Assembly (NCBI GenBank): GCA_000403315.2
Contig: KE159636.1
Location: 773,358 to 837,357, forward strand
DNA length: 64,000 nucleotides
Reading direction: 5' to 3'
Origin: Lachnospiraceae bacterium A2
GTDB taxonomy: Bacteria > Bacillota > Clostridia > Lachnospirales > Lachnospiraceae
The position numbers and the translations under genes were made by a program. Within the stretch, counting starts at the first letter, position 1, and each line of letters starts with the position of its first letter. Below are positions 1-9,796 of this stretch, one piece after another. The notes beneath the pieces are model-generated. The model was not told the DNA's origin, made no database searches, and worked only from the letters and a program-made list of their open reading frames with translations.

Positions 1-84
1 AATACATAGAAAAGAAAAAGCCCACAATAGGAACACTCATATAGGGCATACCATTTAAAAATACATAGAAGGGAAGAAGGAAGA

Positions 85-984
85 TTGAAACAGAATTCTA
101 TAGGACAAAAACAGGCGGCTGAAAAACAAAATTCCATAAGCCAAAAACAAACCATTGAAAAACAGGCCCCCATAGACCAGAACCTGGCAACCCAGAAATT
201 AGCCCAATTAAAAACAAGCCTTGCAGGGTTAGGCTCCCTAGCCGTCGCTTTCTCCAGCGGTGTAGATTCCACGTTCCTGCTGAAAGTAGCCCATGAAGCA
301 TTAGGGGAGCATGTCCTTGCCATAACTGCAAAGTCCAGTTCTTTCCCCAAAAGGGAACTGGAAGAGTCCATTTCTTTTTGCAAAGGGGAAAATATACGCC
401 AAATCATTTTTGGATCAAGGGAATTAGAGGTGGAAGGCTTTCGCCAGAATCCTCCCAACCGTTGTTACCTCTGCAAAAAAGCTTTTCTGGAAAAAGTAAA
501 GGAGGCTGCCACAGGCCATGGGATTGCTCATGTGGCAGAAGGCTCCAATGTGGATGATGAAGGGGATTACCGGCCCGGCATGCAGGCTGTGGCAGAGCTT
601 GGCATCCTAAGCCCCCTGCGGGAAGCAGGGCTGTCTAAACGGGAAATACGCTTCCTCTCCAAAGAGATGGGCCTTCCTACATGGGAAAAGCCCTCCTTTG
701 CCTGCCTGTCCTCCCGGTTTCCCTATGGGGAAGCCATCACCGAAGAAAAGCTTGCCATGGTGGAGCAGGCAGAGCAGCTTTTGATGGAGCTTAAGTTTGT
801 CCAGTTCCGGGTCCGCATCCATGGGACAATGGCAAGGATTGAGGTCTTGCCGGAAGACTTCCCCAAACTGCTCTCTGAGGAAGTCAGGGATAAAATCACA
901 GGCCAGTTCCGGAGCTTTGGCTTTACTTACGTGGCTATGGATTTGGAAGGGTACCGCATGGGCAGCATGAATGAAATTTTGTGA
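85..984 (+). CDS. larE: LarE-like ATP-dependent sacrificial sulfur transferase
   Basis: LarE adenylates the pyridinium dicarboxylate precursor of the nickel-pincer cofactor and donates sulfur from its own cysteine or cluster. Seen: a PP-loop SSGVDST at residues 57-63, NRCYLCKK near 124-131, a glycine/aspartate-rich GSNVDDEGDYRPG stretch, and the family's FACLSSRFPYG segment near 205 containing the sulfur-donating cysteine region. The TTG start follows a GGAAGAAGG ribosome site. About 33 residues precede the usual family start and consist of two imperfect 12-residue Gln/Lys-rich units (NSIGQKQAAEKQ, NSISQKQTIEKQ), which is odd. No larB or larC is nearby. The last 28 bases recur exactly at 7361-7388, marking the edge of an inserted block. 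Confidence 0.85.
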   Translation: MKQNSIGQKQAAEKQNSISQKQTIEKQAPIDQNLATQKLAQLKTSLAGLGSLAVAFSSGVDSTFLLKVAHEALGEHVLAITAKSSSFPKRELEESISFCKGENIRQIIFGSRELEVEGFRQNPPNRCYLCKKAFLEKVKEAATGHGIAHVAEGSNVDDEGDYRPGMQAVAELGILSPLREAGLSKREIRFLSKEMGLPTWEKPSFACLSSRFPYGEAITEEKLAMVEQAEQLLMELKFVQFRVRIHGTMARIEVLPEDFPKLLSEEVRDKITGQFRSFGFTYVAMDLEGYRMGSMNEIL

Positions 985-988
985 AAAA
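961..988 (+). repeat. 28-bp direct repeat, left copy (larE 3' end)
   Basis: This segment covers the last codons of larE, its stop and four more bases. It is repeated exactly and in the same orientation at 7361-7388, 6400 bp away. Identity stops abruptly on both sides. The arrangement is that of a duplicated attachment or target site around the beta-glucoside block, with larE left intact. Confidence 0.85.
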
Positions 989-1026
989 TTAACAAATTTT
1001 ACTATTTATTTTGTTTAGTATTTTTG

Positions 1027-1055
1027 TAGACAAAATTAATAAAATTTGGTATGAT
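1027..1055 (+). promoter_or_regulatory. Promoter of the licT-bgl operon
   Basis: A -35 TAGACA (1027-1032) and a -10 TATGAT (1050-1055) are separated by 17 bp. They lie about 30 bases before the antiterminator site, as expected for a transcript that starts with the RAT/terminator leader. Confidence 0.65.
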
Positions 1056-1085
1056 AAACAAAGTTGGAAGATGAATGAGTGTAAA

Positions 1086-1123
1086 GGCTTGTTACTGAAA
1101 TATTATTATCGTCAGGCAAGACC
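1086..1123 (+). promoter_or_regulatory. Ribonucleic antiterminator (RAT) site for LicT
   Basis: GGCTTGTTACTG at 1086-1097 and TCAGGCAAGACC at 1112-1123 form the two sides of the conserved BglG/LicT-family RAT hairpin. The last bases of the site are also the first bases of the terminator stem, so the two structures exclude each other. Confidence 0.85.
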
Positions 1124-1167
1124 TATAATCCGGGAAGGCAACCCGGATTATAGGTTTTTTTATTTTT
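1121..1167 (+). terminator. Conditional terminator in the licT leader
   Basis: A 14-bp stem (1121-1134 with 1142-1155) and six-base loop are followed by a T-rich run to 1167. The stem overlaps the RAT by three bases. LicT bound to the RAT would prevent termination when a beta-glucoside is present. Confidence 0.9.
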
Positions 1168-1182
1168 CAGGAGGCTGTAGGG

Positions 1183-2076
1183 ATGAGAGTAAATAAAATA
1201 CTGAATAACAATCTCGTGTTATCAAAAAACGAAGATAATGAGGAGATCATTGTAAAAGGACTTGGAATCGGCTACCATGCGAAACGCGGAGATAAGATTG
1301 ATGAGTCGCTGATTGAAAAAATTTTCTATCCAAAAAACCATCAGAACAGTATCCAGATGCAGCAGTATCTTCTTTCTATTCCTGAAGAATATTTTGACTT
1401 TGTCCAGAAGTTTGTGGATCACGTTAAGGAAGAAGCGCCAAATCTTCGCCTGAATAACAGCATTTATCTTTCTCTGAGCGACCATATTCTGGGAACTGTA
1501 GAACGCTTTAGGAACGGGATCAGCCTGAAAAATGTTCTTTTGCTGGATATTCAGCAGCTTTACAAAAAGGAATATGAGTATGGGATGAAAATGGTGGATG
1601 AGATTAACCGTACATTTCAGACCAAGCTTCCCGTCGATGAAGCCGGATTTATCGCCCTGCATTTTGTAAATGCAGAAGAAGGGCAGCATAACACTGACAA
1701 TTATAAGATTGCCATGATTGTAAATCAGGTTCAAGAGATTGTAAAGAATTACTTTTCGGATATTACCTTCAATGAATCAAGCCTTTACTATCAAAGATTC
1801 CTGACACATTTGAAATATTTTGCCCAGAGATACCTGCATAAAGAACTCCAGTACGATGAGGACGAAAATCTTTTCCAGCTCATTCAGGAGCAATGCCGCG
1901 AGGCGTATGGGTGTGTGAAGCTCATCTATCTTATGATGGAAGAAAAATATCAATATGCACTGAGCAAAGAGGAGATGGTGTATCTCTCCATTCATATCCA
2001 GACAAATGTAGATAAATCACGCGCCGCCTTAAAAAAGGTATCTGAGGCGAAGGAAGGTACAAATGGACCGGAGTAA
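1183..2076 (+). CDS. licT: LicT/BglG-family transcriptional antiterminator
   Basis: RNA-binding antiterminator controlled by PTS phosphorylation. Residues 1-55 form the co-antiterminator RNA-binding domain (MRVNKILNNN, then a KGLGIGYHAKRGD stretch). Two PRD domains follow, about 65-170 and 175-285, with typical histidines in EAGFIALHFVNA and MVYLSIHIQT. The 297-residue length is normal. The start follows GGAGGCTGTAGGG. It is the first gene after its own RAT/terminator, so it is autoregulated, and it precedes the PTS permease whose EIIB domain would phosphorylate it. A second RAT lies just after it. Confidence 0.92.
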   Translation: MRVNKILNNNLVLSKNEDNEEIIVKGLGIGYHAKRGDKIDESLIEKIFYPKNHQNSIQMQQYLLSIPEEYFDFVQKFVDHVKEEAPNLRLNNSIYLSLSDHILGTVERFRNGISLKNVLLLDIQQLYKKEYEYGMKMVDEINRTFQTKLPVDEAGFIALHFVNAEEGQHNTDNYKIAMIVNQVQEIVKNYFSDITFNESSLYYQRFLTHLKYFAQRYLHKELQYDEDENLFQLIQEQCREAYGCVKLIYLMMEEKYQYALSKEEMVYLSIHIQTNVDKSRAALKKVSEAKEGTNGPE

Positions 2077-2104
2077 GGTCCGCAGATAGCAATCAGTTTG
2101 TTTT

Positions 2105-2146
2105 GGCTTGTGACTGATGTGTACGGCCGGCATATTAGGCAAGACC
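2105..2146 (+). promoter_or_regulatory. Second RAT-like site before the bgl PTS gene
   Basis: GGCTTGTGACTG at 2105-2116 and TTAGGCAAGACC at 2135-2146 match the same RAT consensus as the leader site. No G+C-rich stem with a T-run overlaps or follows it before the next start codon at 2185, so its role is unclear. Confidence 0.6.
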
Positions 2147-2184
2147 TCACAATAAATAAAAAATTATTTAAAAGGAGCACAGCC

Positions 2185-4077
2185 ATGAAAAAAGATTATG
2201 GGCAATCAGCCGAAAAGCTGGTTCAGGCACTGGGAGGAAAAGACAACATCACTCGCGTTTTCCATTGTATGACTAGACTTCGTTTCTACGTGAAAGACCG
2301 AAACAGGATCAAGGAGGGAGATATTAAAAAACTTCCTGAGATTTCCGGGGTAAACTGGCATCAGGACCAGTTCCAGGTAATCGCAGGAAATGAAGTCAAT
2401 GAAATGTATGCAGAGCTTGTAAAAATGGGCGTGCCGAATGATGACACAGACACTTCACAGAAACCGGCGGAAAAGAAGGGCATTGGTTCTGCAATTATTG
2501 ATTCCATCACCGGGTGTATGACGCCTATGATCCCTGCACTTACTGCGGCTGGTATGATTAAGGTCGTACTCACCCTTCTCACAACGTTTCACCTCGTGAG
2601 TGATTCATCCAGCACTTATCAGGTCATCTCCTTTATCGGAGATGCGGCGTTCTATTTTATGCCGGTTCTGATTGCTGCAAACGCCGCAAAAGTATTCAAT
2701 GTAAATCAGTCGCTGGCGCTGATCATTGCAGGCGTATTCCTTCACCCAAGCTTTACGGCTATGATAGAGTCCGGTGATCCGATTAGCTTTTTTTCTATTC
2801 CGGTTACGCCGAAAACTTACAGTTACTCTGTCATCCCGATCATCCTGATGGTATGGATCATGTCTTACATCGTGAAATTGGTCGACAGGATCACGCCGCG
2901 CATTGTGAAACTGATCCTGCATCCAACGCTGGTCATCCTGATTAGCGCGCCGATTGCCATTATTGCGGTCGGGCCGCTGGGAGGCATTATCGGTGATGGG
3001 CTTGCAGTTGCAATTGAGTTTCTTTCCGCAAGGCTCGGCTTCATCATCGTCGGTGTTCTTGCAGCGACATTCCCTTTCATTGTTATGACTGGTATGCACC
3101 ATGCGCTTACACCGATTGGCCTGAACGCTGTTGCAACAGGGGGGGATACGCTTATCTTTGTTTCACAGGTCTGCGCTAATGTGGCACAGGCAGGTGCGTC
3201 GCTTGCAGTAGCAGTACGTTCAAAGGACAAGAATATGAAACAGCTTGCCAGTGCATCCGGGATCTCTGCCCTTATGGGAATTACGGAGCCTGCACTTTAT
3301 GGTGTAACACTGAAGCTGAAACGCCCTGTAGTCGCTGCAGCAATTGCAGCCGGCATCGGCGGTATTATCGGCGGCCTCCTTCAGGTAACGCTTTTCATTG
3401 CGCAGAACTGTATCCTTGCGATCCCAGCATTTATCGGAAACGATGGGATGAAGAATTTCTTCTATGGACTTATTATGATTATTGTTTCATTTGCAGGTGC
3501 ATTTATTCTGACCCTGATTCTTGGCTTTAAAGATGAACAGGAAAGCTTGGAAAACAGCAGTACAGGTGAAAAAAGAGAGGAAAAAGCTGAAGGAAAGACA
3601 GACGCAAAGCCTCTGGTAGAAAAGCTCCAGATTTTTGCTCCCGCTACAGGTAGTGTAAAAGATATTACCGAAGTTCCTGACAAAACATTTGCCGATAAAG
3701 TACTTGGAGACGGCGCGGCAGTCATCCCGGAGGAAGGAAAGATCTATGCACCGGCTGACGGTACAGTTGTAAATATCATGGATACGAAACATGGGATCAT
3801 GTTCCGGACATCCCAGGGGATAGAACTTCTGATCCACATTGGGCTCGAAACAGTAAATTTGAAAGGGAAATATTTCACCTCCCATACAGAAAACGGGGCA
3901 CAGGTAAAAGCAGGGGATCTGCTCGTAGAATTTAATCTTGACGCAATCAAGGCGGAAGGATATGATCCCGTGACTCCCATCGTTGTCACCAACGGAGATG
4001 ATTATATCCGCTCTGTAAATATGGTAAAATCAGGCGAGAAAGTCACACACGGCGACTGTCTGCTTATGATCGTATAA
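2185..4077 (+). CDS. bglP: PTS beta-glucoside transporter subunit EIIBCA
   Basis: Imports and phosphorylates aryl-beta-glucosides or cellobiose-like sugars, and phosphorylates LicT in the absence of substrate. Domain order is B-C-A: EIIB at residues 1-90 with the phosphorylated cysteine at about 28 (RVFHCMTRLRF); EIIC about 100-460 with many membrane segments and the GITEPALYGV loop; EIIA about 480-630 with active-site His near 551 (LLIHIGLETV). ATG 2185 is chosen because AAAGGAG lies eight bases upstream; an in-frame ATG at 2098 lies inside the RAT region. Length 630 is typical. It is followed 43 bases later by the GH1 hydrolase. Confidence 0.93.
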   Translation: MKKDYGQSAEKLVQALGGKDNITRVFHCMTRLRFYVKDRNRIKEGDIKKLPEISGVNWHQDQFQVIAGNEVNEMYAELVKMGVPNDDTDTSQKPAEKKGIGSAIIDSITGCMTPMIPALTAAGMIKVVLTLLTTFHLVSDSSSTYQVISFIGDAAFYFMPVLIAANAAKVFNVNQSLALIIAGVFLHPSFTAMIESGDPISFFSIPVTPKTYSYSVIPIILMVWIMSYIVKLVDRITPRIVKLILHPTLVILISAPIAIIAVGPLGGIIGDGLAVAIEFLSARLGFIIVGVLAATFPFIVMTGMHHALTPIGLNAVATGGDTLIFVSQVCANVAQAGASLAVAVRSKDKNMKQLASASGISALMGITEPALYGVTLKLKRPVVAAAIAAGIGGIIGGLLQVTLFIAQNCILAIPAFIGNDGMKNFFYGLIMIIVSFAGAFILTLILGFKDEQESLENSSTGEKREEKAEGKTDAKPLVEKLQIFAPATGSVKDITEVPDKTFADKVLGDGAAVIPEEGKIYAPADGTVVNIMDTKHGIMFRTSQGIELLIHIGLETVNLKGKYFTSHTENGAQVKAGDLLVEFNLDAIKAEGYDPVTPIVVTNGDDYIRSVNMVKSGEKVTHGDCLLMIV

Positions 4078-4096
4078 AGTTGGCTGCATAAATTAG

Positions 4097-5551
<1,455 letters not shown>

Positions 5552-5569
5552 AATTAGGACAGGGCTTGG

Positions 5570-5606
5570 GACCGCCGGACTTATTAGCAGCTCGGCGGTC
5601 TTTTCT
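5570..5606 (+). terminator. Intrinsic terminator after the GH1 gene
   Basis: GACCGCCG (5570-5577) pairs with CGGCGGTC (5593-5600), followed by TTTTCT. It separates the licT-bglP-bglA operon from the GH13 gene and may only attenuate readthrough. Confidence 0.8.
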
Positions 5607-5657
5607 ATCGTTTGTACTGCATAACTAATATGGATACAGACAGAAGGAGGAAAAACA

Positions 5658-7331
5658 ATGGAGAAAAAATGGTGGAAAGAAAGCGTGGTATACCAGATCT
5701 ATCCAAGGAGTTTTAAAGACAGCAATGGGGATGGAATCGGCGACCTGAACGGGATTACGGAAAAGCTGGATTATCTGAAGGAGCTGGGAATTGATGTAAT
5801 CTGGCTTTCACCGGTCTACCAATCACCCAATGACGACAACGGCTATGATATCAGTGACTACTGTGCGATTATGAAAGAGTTTGGTACGATGGAGGATTAT
5901 GGCAGAATGCTCGATGAGGCGCATAAGAGAGGCATCCGTATCGTCATGGATCTTGTGGTAAACCATACTTCGGACGAACATAAATGGTTTATTGAGAGCC
6001 GTAAATCAAAAGACAACCCGTACAGGGATTACTACATCTGGCGTCCGGCGAAGGACGGGAAAGAGCCGAATAACTGGGGATCCTGCTTCTCCGGTTCCGC
6101 ATGGGAATACGACAGCAAGACGGATATGTATTATCTCCATCTGTTTTCCAAAAAGCAGCCGGATCTGAACTGGGATAATCCGAAAGTGAGAAAAGAGGTA
6201 TTTGGCATGATGAACTGGTGGCTGGATAAGGGTGTGGACGGGTTCCGCATGGATGTGATCAGCTTGATTTCCAAAGATCAGGCATTTCCAAACGGAGTGC
6301 CAGGCATCAACGGATACGCTAGCTTCAACGAGCCTGCCAACGGCCCCCACGTCCACGAATATCTAAAGGAAATGCGGAGAGAAGTGCTGGACGGGAGAGA
6401 TACCCTTACCGTAGGCGAGTGCTCCGGCGTCACGCTGGAAGAAGCAAAAAAATACGCCAGCAGCGATGGGAAAGAATTGAATATGGTATTCCAGTTCGAG
6501 CACATGGATGTGGACGCTGACGGCACAAACAAATGGTCGGATAAAAAGATGGACCTGCGCGACTTGAAATCAATCCTGGCAAAATGGCAGAAAGGCCTTG
6601 ATACGATTGCATGGAATAGTCTTTTCTGGGAAAATCACGATCAGCCCCGCTCTGTTTCAAGATTTGGTGATGACGGAGAGTATCGTGAACTGTCAGCGAA
6701 AATGCTTGCTACCTGCCTTCACATGATGCAGGGAACACCCTATATCTATCAGGGGGAGGAACTGGGCATGACAAATGTGCCGTTTAAGGACATTTCAGAT
6801 TTCCGGGATCTTGACAGTATCAATGCCTTTCACGAACTAGTCGGGCAGGGCGTATTTACAGAAGATGAGATGATGAAATACTTGCGGTACAAAAGCCGCG
6901 ATAACGCTCGCACACCGTTCCAGTGGGATGATACGGAACATGCGGGCTTTACGGCAGGCACGCCGTGGATTATGGTAAATCCAAATTACAGAGAGATTAA
7001 CGCCAGAGAACAGTTAGAAAGAGAAGGCTCAGTCTTCCGCTATTACCAGCAACTGATCCGCCTCCGGAAAGAGCATGAGGTCATTGTATACGGAAGTTAT
7101 GATCTGCTTCTTCCAGATGACATGGAACTCTATGTATACACGCGTACACTCGAAACCGAAAAACTGCTCGTCATCTGCAATTTCTATGGAAATACACGGA
7201 CATTCGCACTGCCTGATGGATGGACGAAAGAAAACTTTGAATTGCTGATCGGAAATTATGGTGATATTTCCTGTGCGGAAGGCATGGTAACAGTGCGCTC
7301 CTATGAGGCGCTGGTTCTGAAAATGAAATAA
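5658..7331 (+). CDS. malL: Oligo-1,6-glucosidase / alpha-glucosidase, GH13
   Basis: Cytoplasmic exo-alpha-glucosidase of the isomaltase type. Catalytic residues fall where the Bacillus oligo-1,6-glucosidase has them: nucleophile Asp199 (FRMDVIS; the Val after Asp favours alpha-1,6 specificity), acid Glu254 (VGECSGVT) and Asp328 (ENHDQPR). The N-terminus WWKESVVYQIYPRSF is classic, and length 557 is normal. The usual GEMPGVT is GECSGVT here. AGAAGGAGG precedes the ATG. It is an unusual companion for a beta-glucoside operon and lies behind a terminator. A trehalose-6-phosphate hydrolase role cannot be excluded from sequence. Confidence 0.88.
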   Translation: MEKKWWKESVVYQIYPRSFKDSNGDGIGDLNGITEKLDYLKELGIDVIWLSPVYQSPNDDNGYDISDYCAIMKEFGTMEDYGRMLDEAHKRGIRIVMDLVVNHTSDEHKWFIESRKSKDNPYRDYYIWRPAKDGKEPNNWGSCFSGSAWEYDSKTDMYYLHLFSKKQPDLNWDNPKVRKEVFGMMNWWLDKGVDGFRMDVISLISKDQAFPNGVPGINGYASFNEPANGPHVHEYLKEMRREVLDGRDTLTVGECSGVTLEEAKKYASSDGKELNMVFQFEHMDVDADGTNKWSDKKMDLRDLKSILAKWQKGLDTIAWNSLFWENHDQPRSVSRFGDDGEYRELSAKMLATCLHMMQGTPYIYQGEELGMTNVPFKDISDFRDLDSINAFHELVGQGVFTEDEMMKYLRYKSRDNARTPFQWDDTEHAGFTAGTPWIMVNPNYREINAREQLEREGSVFRYYQQLIRLRKEHEVIVYGSYDLLLPDDMELYVYTRTLETEKLLVICNFYGNTRTFALPDGWTKENFELLIGNYGDISCAEGMVTVRSYEALVLKMK

Positions 7332-7360
7332 CAAACGTGCGGCAGGATGCAAACCAAACT

Positions 7361-7388
7361 GGCAGCATGAATGAAATTTTGTGAAAAA
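7361..7388 (+). repeat. 28-bp direct repeat, right copy
   Basis: Exact copy of 961-988, the larE 3' terminus, located in non-coding DNA between the GH13 gene and ptsG. It probably marks the right boundary of the inserted block. Confidence 0.85.
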
Positions 7389-7391
7389 AAC

Positions 7392-7432
7392 TTGACAAAT
7401 ATCTTTGCCAATGGTAATTTAGTACATATGAT
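7392..7432 (+). promoter_or_regulatory. ptsG promoter region
   Basis: TTGACA at 7392-7397 has a weak -10 TAATTT 17 bp downstream. A better pair is TTGCCA (7405-7410) with TATGAT (7427-7432) at 16-bp spacing. Either would start a transcript just before the RAT/terminator leader. Confidence 0.55.
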
Positions 7433-7435
7433 ATA

Positions 7436-7475
7436 GTATGTTACTTACCTCTATAAAGATAAGGCATTAACTATG
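7436..7475 (+). promoter_or_regulatory. GlcT-type RAT site upstream of ptsG
   Basis: TGTTACTTACC followed by GATAAGGCATTAAC resembles the antiterminator target of the GlcT subgroup. It overlaps the 5' half of the terminator stem at 7461-7471, as in other PRD-controlled leaders. Confidence 0.6.
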
Positions 7476-7516
7476 CATAAATATTTTGGATGTTTATGTG
7501 TGTTAGTGCCTTTTTT
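7461..7516 (+). terminator. Conditional terminator in the ptsG leader
   Basis: AAGGCATTAAC (7461-7471) pairs with GTTAGTGCCTT (7502-7512) with one G-U pair, followed by a T-run through 7516. It should be antiterminated by the PRD protein encoded at 9797. Confidence 0.75.
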
Positions 7517-7525
7517 GTCTTATAG

Positions 7526-7563
7526 GATCAGGGTATCAAAAGTACCTTTTTGACACTCTAATC
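7526..7563 (+). repeat. Short derivative of the 121-bp palindromic repeat (copy A)
   Basis: Only the two ends of the family remain: a left end close to GATCAGGGTATCAAAAG and its inverted partner ending GACACTCTAATC. Full-length members are at 18732-18852 and 28476-28596, and another short one at 48466-48501. Confidence 0.65.
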
Positions 7564-7635
7564 TTTAGGAAAGGCTAGTAAGCGCCCGGACACACAGACT
7601 CCAAATATTTAAATAAAGAAAAAGGAGCAGAGTGT

Positions 7636-9768
7636 ATGAAAGACAAAATTTTTGGCGTTTTGCAGCGTGTGGGGCGTTCCTTCATGCTGCCCATTGCAAT
7701 TCTCCCGGTAGCAGGGCTTTTGCTGGGGATCGGCGGTTCTTTTTCCAATGAAACCATGTTGGAAACCTATGGCCTGTTGGGGGTTATGGGGCCTGGCACT
7801 ATTTTCAATGCTATTTTCCAGATCATGAGTGAAGCAGGCGATATTGTATTTGCCAACCTGCCCATTATTTTTGCCATGGGCGTTGCCATCGGCATGGCGA
7901 AAAAGGAAAAGGACGTGGCTGCGCTGTCCGCGGTGGTAGCGTTTTTCATTATGCATGCATCCATCGGCGCCCTGATTAATATCAACGGCGGGGCAGAGAG
8001 CATGCTGGAAGGCGCAACTGCCTCTGTCTGCGGCATTACATCCCTGCAGATGGGCGTGTTCGGCGGGATTATTGTGGGCCTGGGAGTTGCGGCCCTCCAT
8101 AACAAATTTTACAAAATTGAGCTTCCGCAGGTATTGTCCTTCTTTGGCGGCACAAGGTTTGTGCCTATTGTCAGCGCATTGGTGTACACGGCAGTAGGGA
8201 TACTGATGTTCTTTGTATGGCCTGTGATACAGAAGGGCATTTACGGCGTAGGGGACGTGGTGCTGAATTCCGGCTATGCAGGGACCTGGGTCTATGGCCT
8301 GATGGAACGTCTGTTAATCCCATTTGGGCTGCACCATGTATTTTACCTTCCCTTCTGGCAGACAGCTGTGGGCGGCACGCTGGAAGTGGCAGGGCAGACC
8401 ATTGAAGGGGCGCAGAATATTTTCTTTGCACAGCTTTCCGACCCGACAGTAGAGCATTTTGCAGTGTCTGCAACCCGGTTTATGACAGGGAAGTTCCCGC
8501 TGATGATCTTTGGGCTCCCGGGGGCGGCGCTGGCTATGTATAAGACGGCAAAGCCTGAGAAAAGGCAGGCAGCCGCAGGGCTTTTGCTTTCCGCAGCCCT
8601 TACTTCCATGCTGACAGGGATTACAGAGCCTTTGGAATTTACGTTCCTGTTTGTGGCTCCCCTCCTTTACGGCATCCACTGCGTGCTGGCAGGGTGCGCA
8701 TATATGCTGATGCATATTTTTGAGGTAGGCGTGGGGATGACATTCTCCGGCGGCATTATTGACTTGTTCCTGTTTGGGATTCTCCAGGGGAATGGGAAAA
8801 CCAACTGGATTTGGGTCGTGGTCGTAGGCGTCTTTTACTTTGTAGTGTATTATTTCCTGTTCAGCTTCTTAATCCAGAAAATGGATTTGAAGACGCCAGG
8901 GCGTGACGACAGCGAGGAAGTGAAGCTGTACCGCAGGAGCGACGTAGAAGCAAGGAAAAATGAAGGGGGCGGCTCCGGCAATGTAGAGGATGCCCTGTCG
9001 GAAACGATCTGCCATGGCCTTGGGGGCAAGAAAAATATTTCCGATGTGGACTGCTGCGCGACAAGGCTGCGCTGCACGGTATTTAAGGCAGATTTAGTCA
9101 GCGATTCCATGCTGAAATCCACAGGGGCGTCAGGCGTTGTACATAAAGGGAATGGCGTCCAGATTATCTATGGGCCGAGGGTTACGGTGATTAAGTCCAA
9201 TCTGGAGGACTATCTGGAAACGGCTCCCAATGAGGAATACCATTCCGCAGGCGGCCAGGAACCAGCGGCAGTGGAGAAAAAGGAAACGGCTGGGACGAAG
9301 GTGGCAAAAACCGTCATTATTTCCAGCCCGGTGACGGGTGTTGCGGCAGATTTGTCCGAAGCGCCGGACGAAGCATTTGCAGGCCGGATGATGGGCGACG
9401 GCGCAATCGTGACGCCGGAAGACGGCATTGTAAAAGCGCCGGAGGACGGCGAGGTCTGCTTTGTCTTTGAAACAAAACATGCCGTTGGGTTCCAGACAGA
9501 ATCCGGGCTTAGCCTGTTAATCCATATGGGGATTGACACCGTTGCCTTAAACGGGCAGGGGTTTGAAGTGTTTGTGGAAAATGGGCAGAAGGTGAAAAAG
9601 GGAGAGCCTATGCTGAAGCTGGATTTGGAATTCTTAAAAGCCAACGCGCCTTCCCTTGCATCCCCGGTGCTGTGCACGGAATTGGAGGATAACCAGAAAA
9701 TCCGGCTGCTGAAAGAAGGCAGCATCAAAGCCGGGGAAGGGCTGTTTGCCGTGGACTTCTACGAATAA
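7636..9768 (+). CDS. ptsG: PTS glucose-family transporter subunit EIICBA
   Basis: Membrane transporter of the glucose/maltose/N-acetylglucosamine PTS family. Order is C-B-A: EIIC about 1-430 (FMLPIAILPVAGLLLGIGG start, GITEPLEFTFLFVAP loop); EIIB about 455-535 with phosphocysteine in DVDCCATRLRC; EIIA about 555-710 with active-site His in LLIHMGIDTV. AAAGGAGCAGAGTGT precedes the ATG. Length 710 suits a fused EIICBA. The leader has a RAT/terminator, and the matching antiterminator gene follows 28 bases downstream. Glucose is the likeliest substrate; the exact sugar is inferred. Confidence 0.88.
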   Translation: MKDKIFGVLQRVGRSFMLPIAILPVAGLLLGIGGSFSNETMLETYGLLGVMGPGTIFNAIFQIMSEAGDIVFANLPIIFAMGVAIGMAKKEKDVAALSAVVAFFIMHASIGALININGGAESMLEGATASVCGITSLQMGVFGGIIVGLGVAALHNKFYKIELPQVLSFFGGTRFVPIVSALVYTAVGILMFFVWPVIQKGIYGVGDVVLNSGYAGTWVYGLMERLLIPFGLHHVFYLPFWQTAVGGTLEVAGQTIEGAQNIFFAQLSDPTVEHFAVSATRFMTGKFPLMIFGLPGAALAMYKTAKPEKRQAAAGLLLSAALTSMLTGITEPLEFTFLFVAPLLYGIHCVLAGCAYMLMHIFEVGVGMTFSGGIIDLFLFGILQGNGKTNWIWVVVVGVFYFVVYYFLFSFLIQKMDLKTPGRDDSEEVKLYRRSDVEARKNEGGGSGNVEDALSETICHGLGGKKNISDVDCCATRLRCTVFKADLVSDSMLKSTGASGVVHKGNGVQIIYGPRVTVIKSNLEDYLETAPNEEYHSAGGQEPAAVEKKETAGTKVAKTVIISSPVTGVAADLSEAPDEAFAGRMMGDGAIVTPEDGIVKAPEDGEVCFVFETKHAVGFQTESGLSLLIHMGIDTVALNGQGFEVFVENGQKVKKGEPMLKLDLEFLKANAPSLASPVLCTELEDNQKIRLLKEGSIKAGEGLFAVDFYE

Positions 9769-9796
9769 TTAGTAAAGAATGTAGGCGGGGAAAAGT

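Noticed and set aside
1011..1196. A 61-codon open frame between larE and licT
   Set aside because: It spans the promoter, RAT and terminator and has no ribosome site; it is leader DNA.
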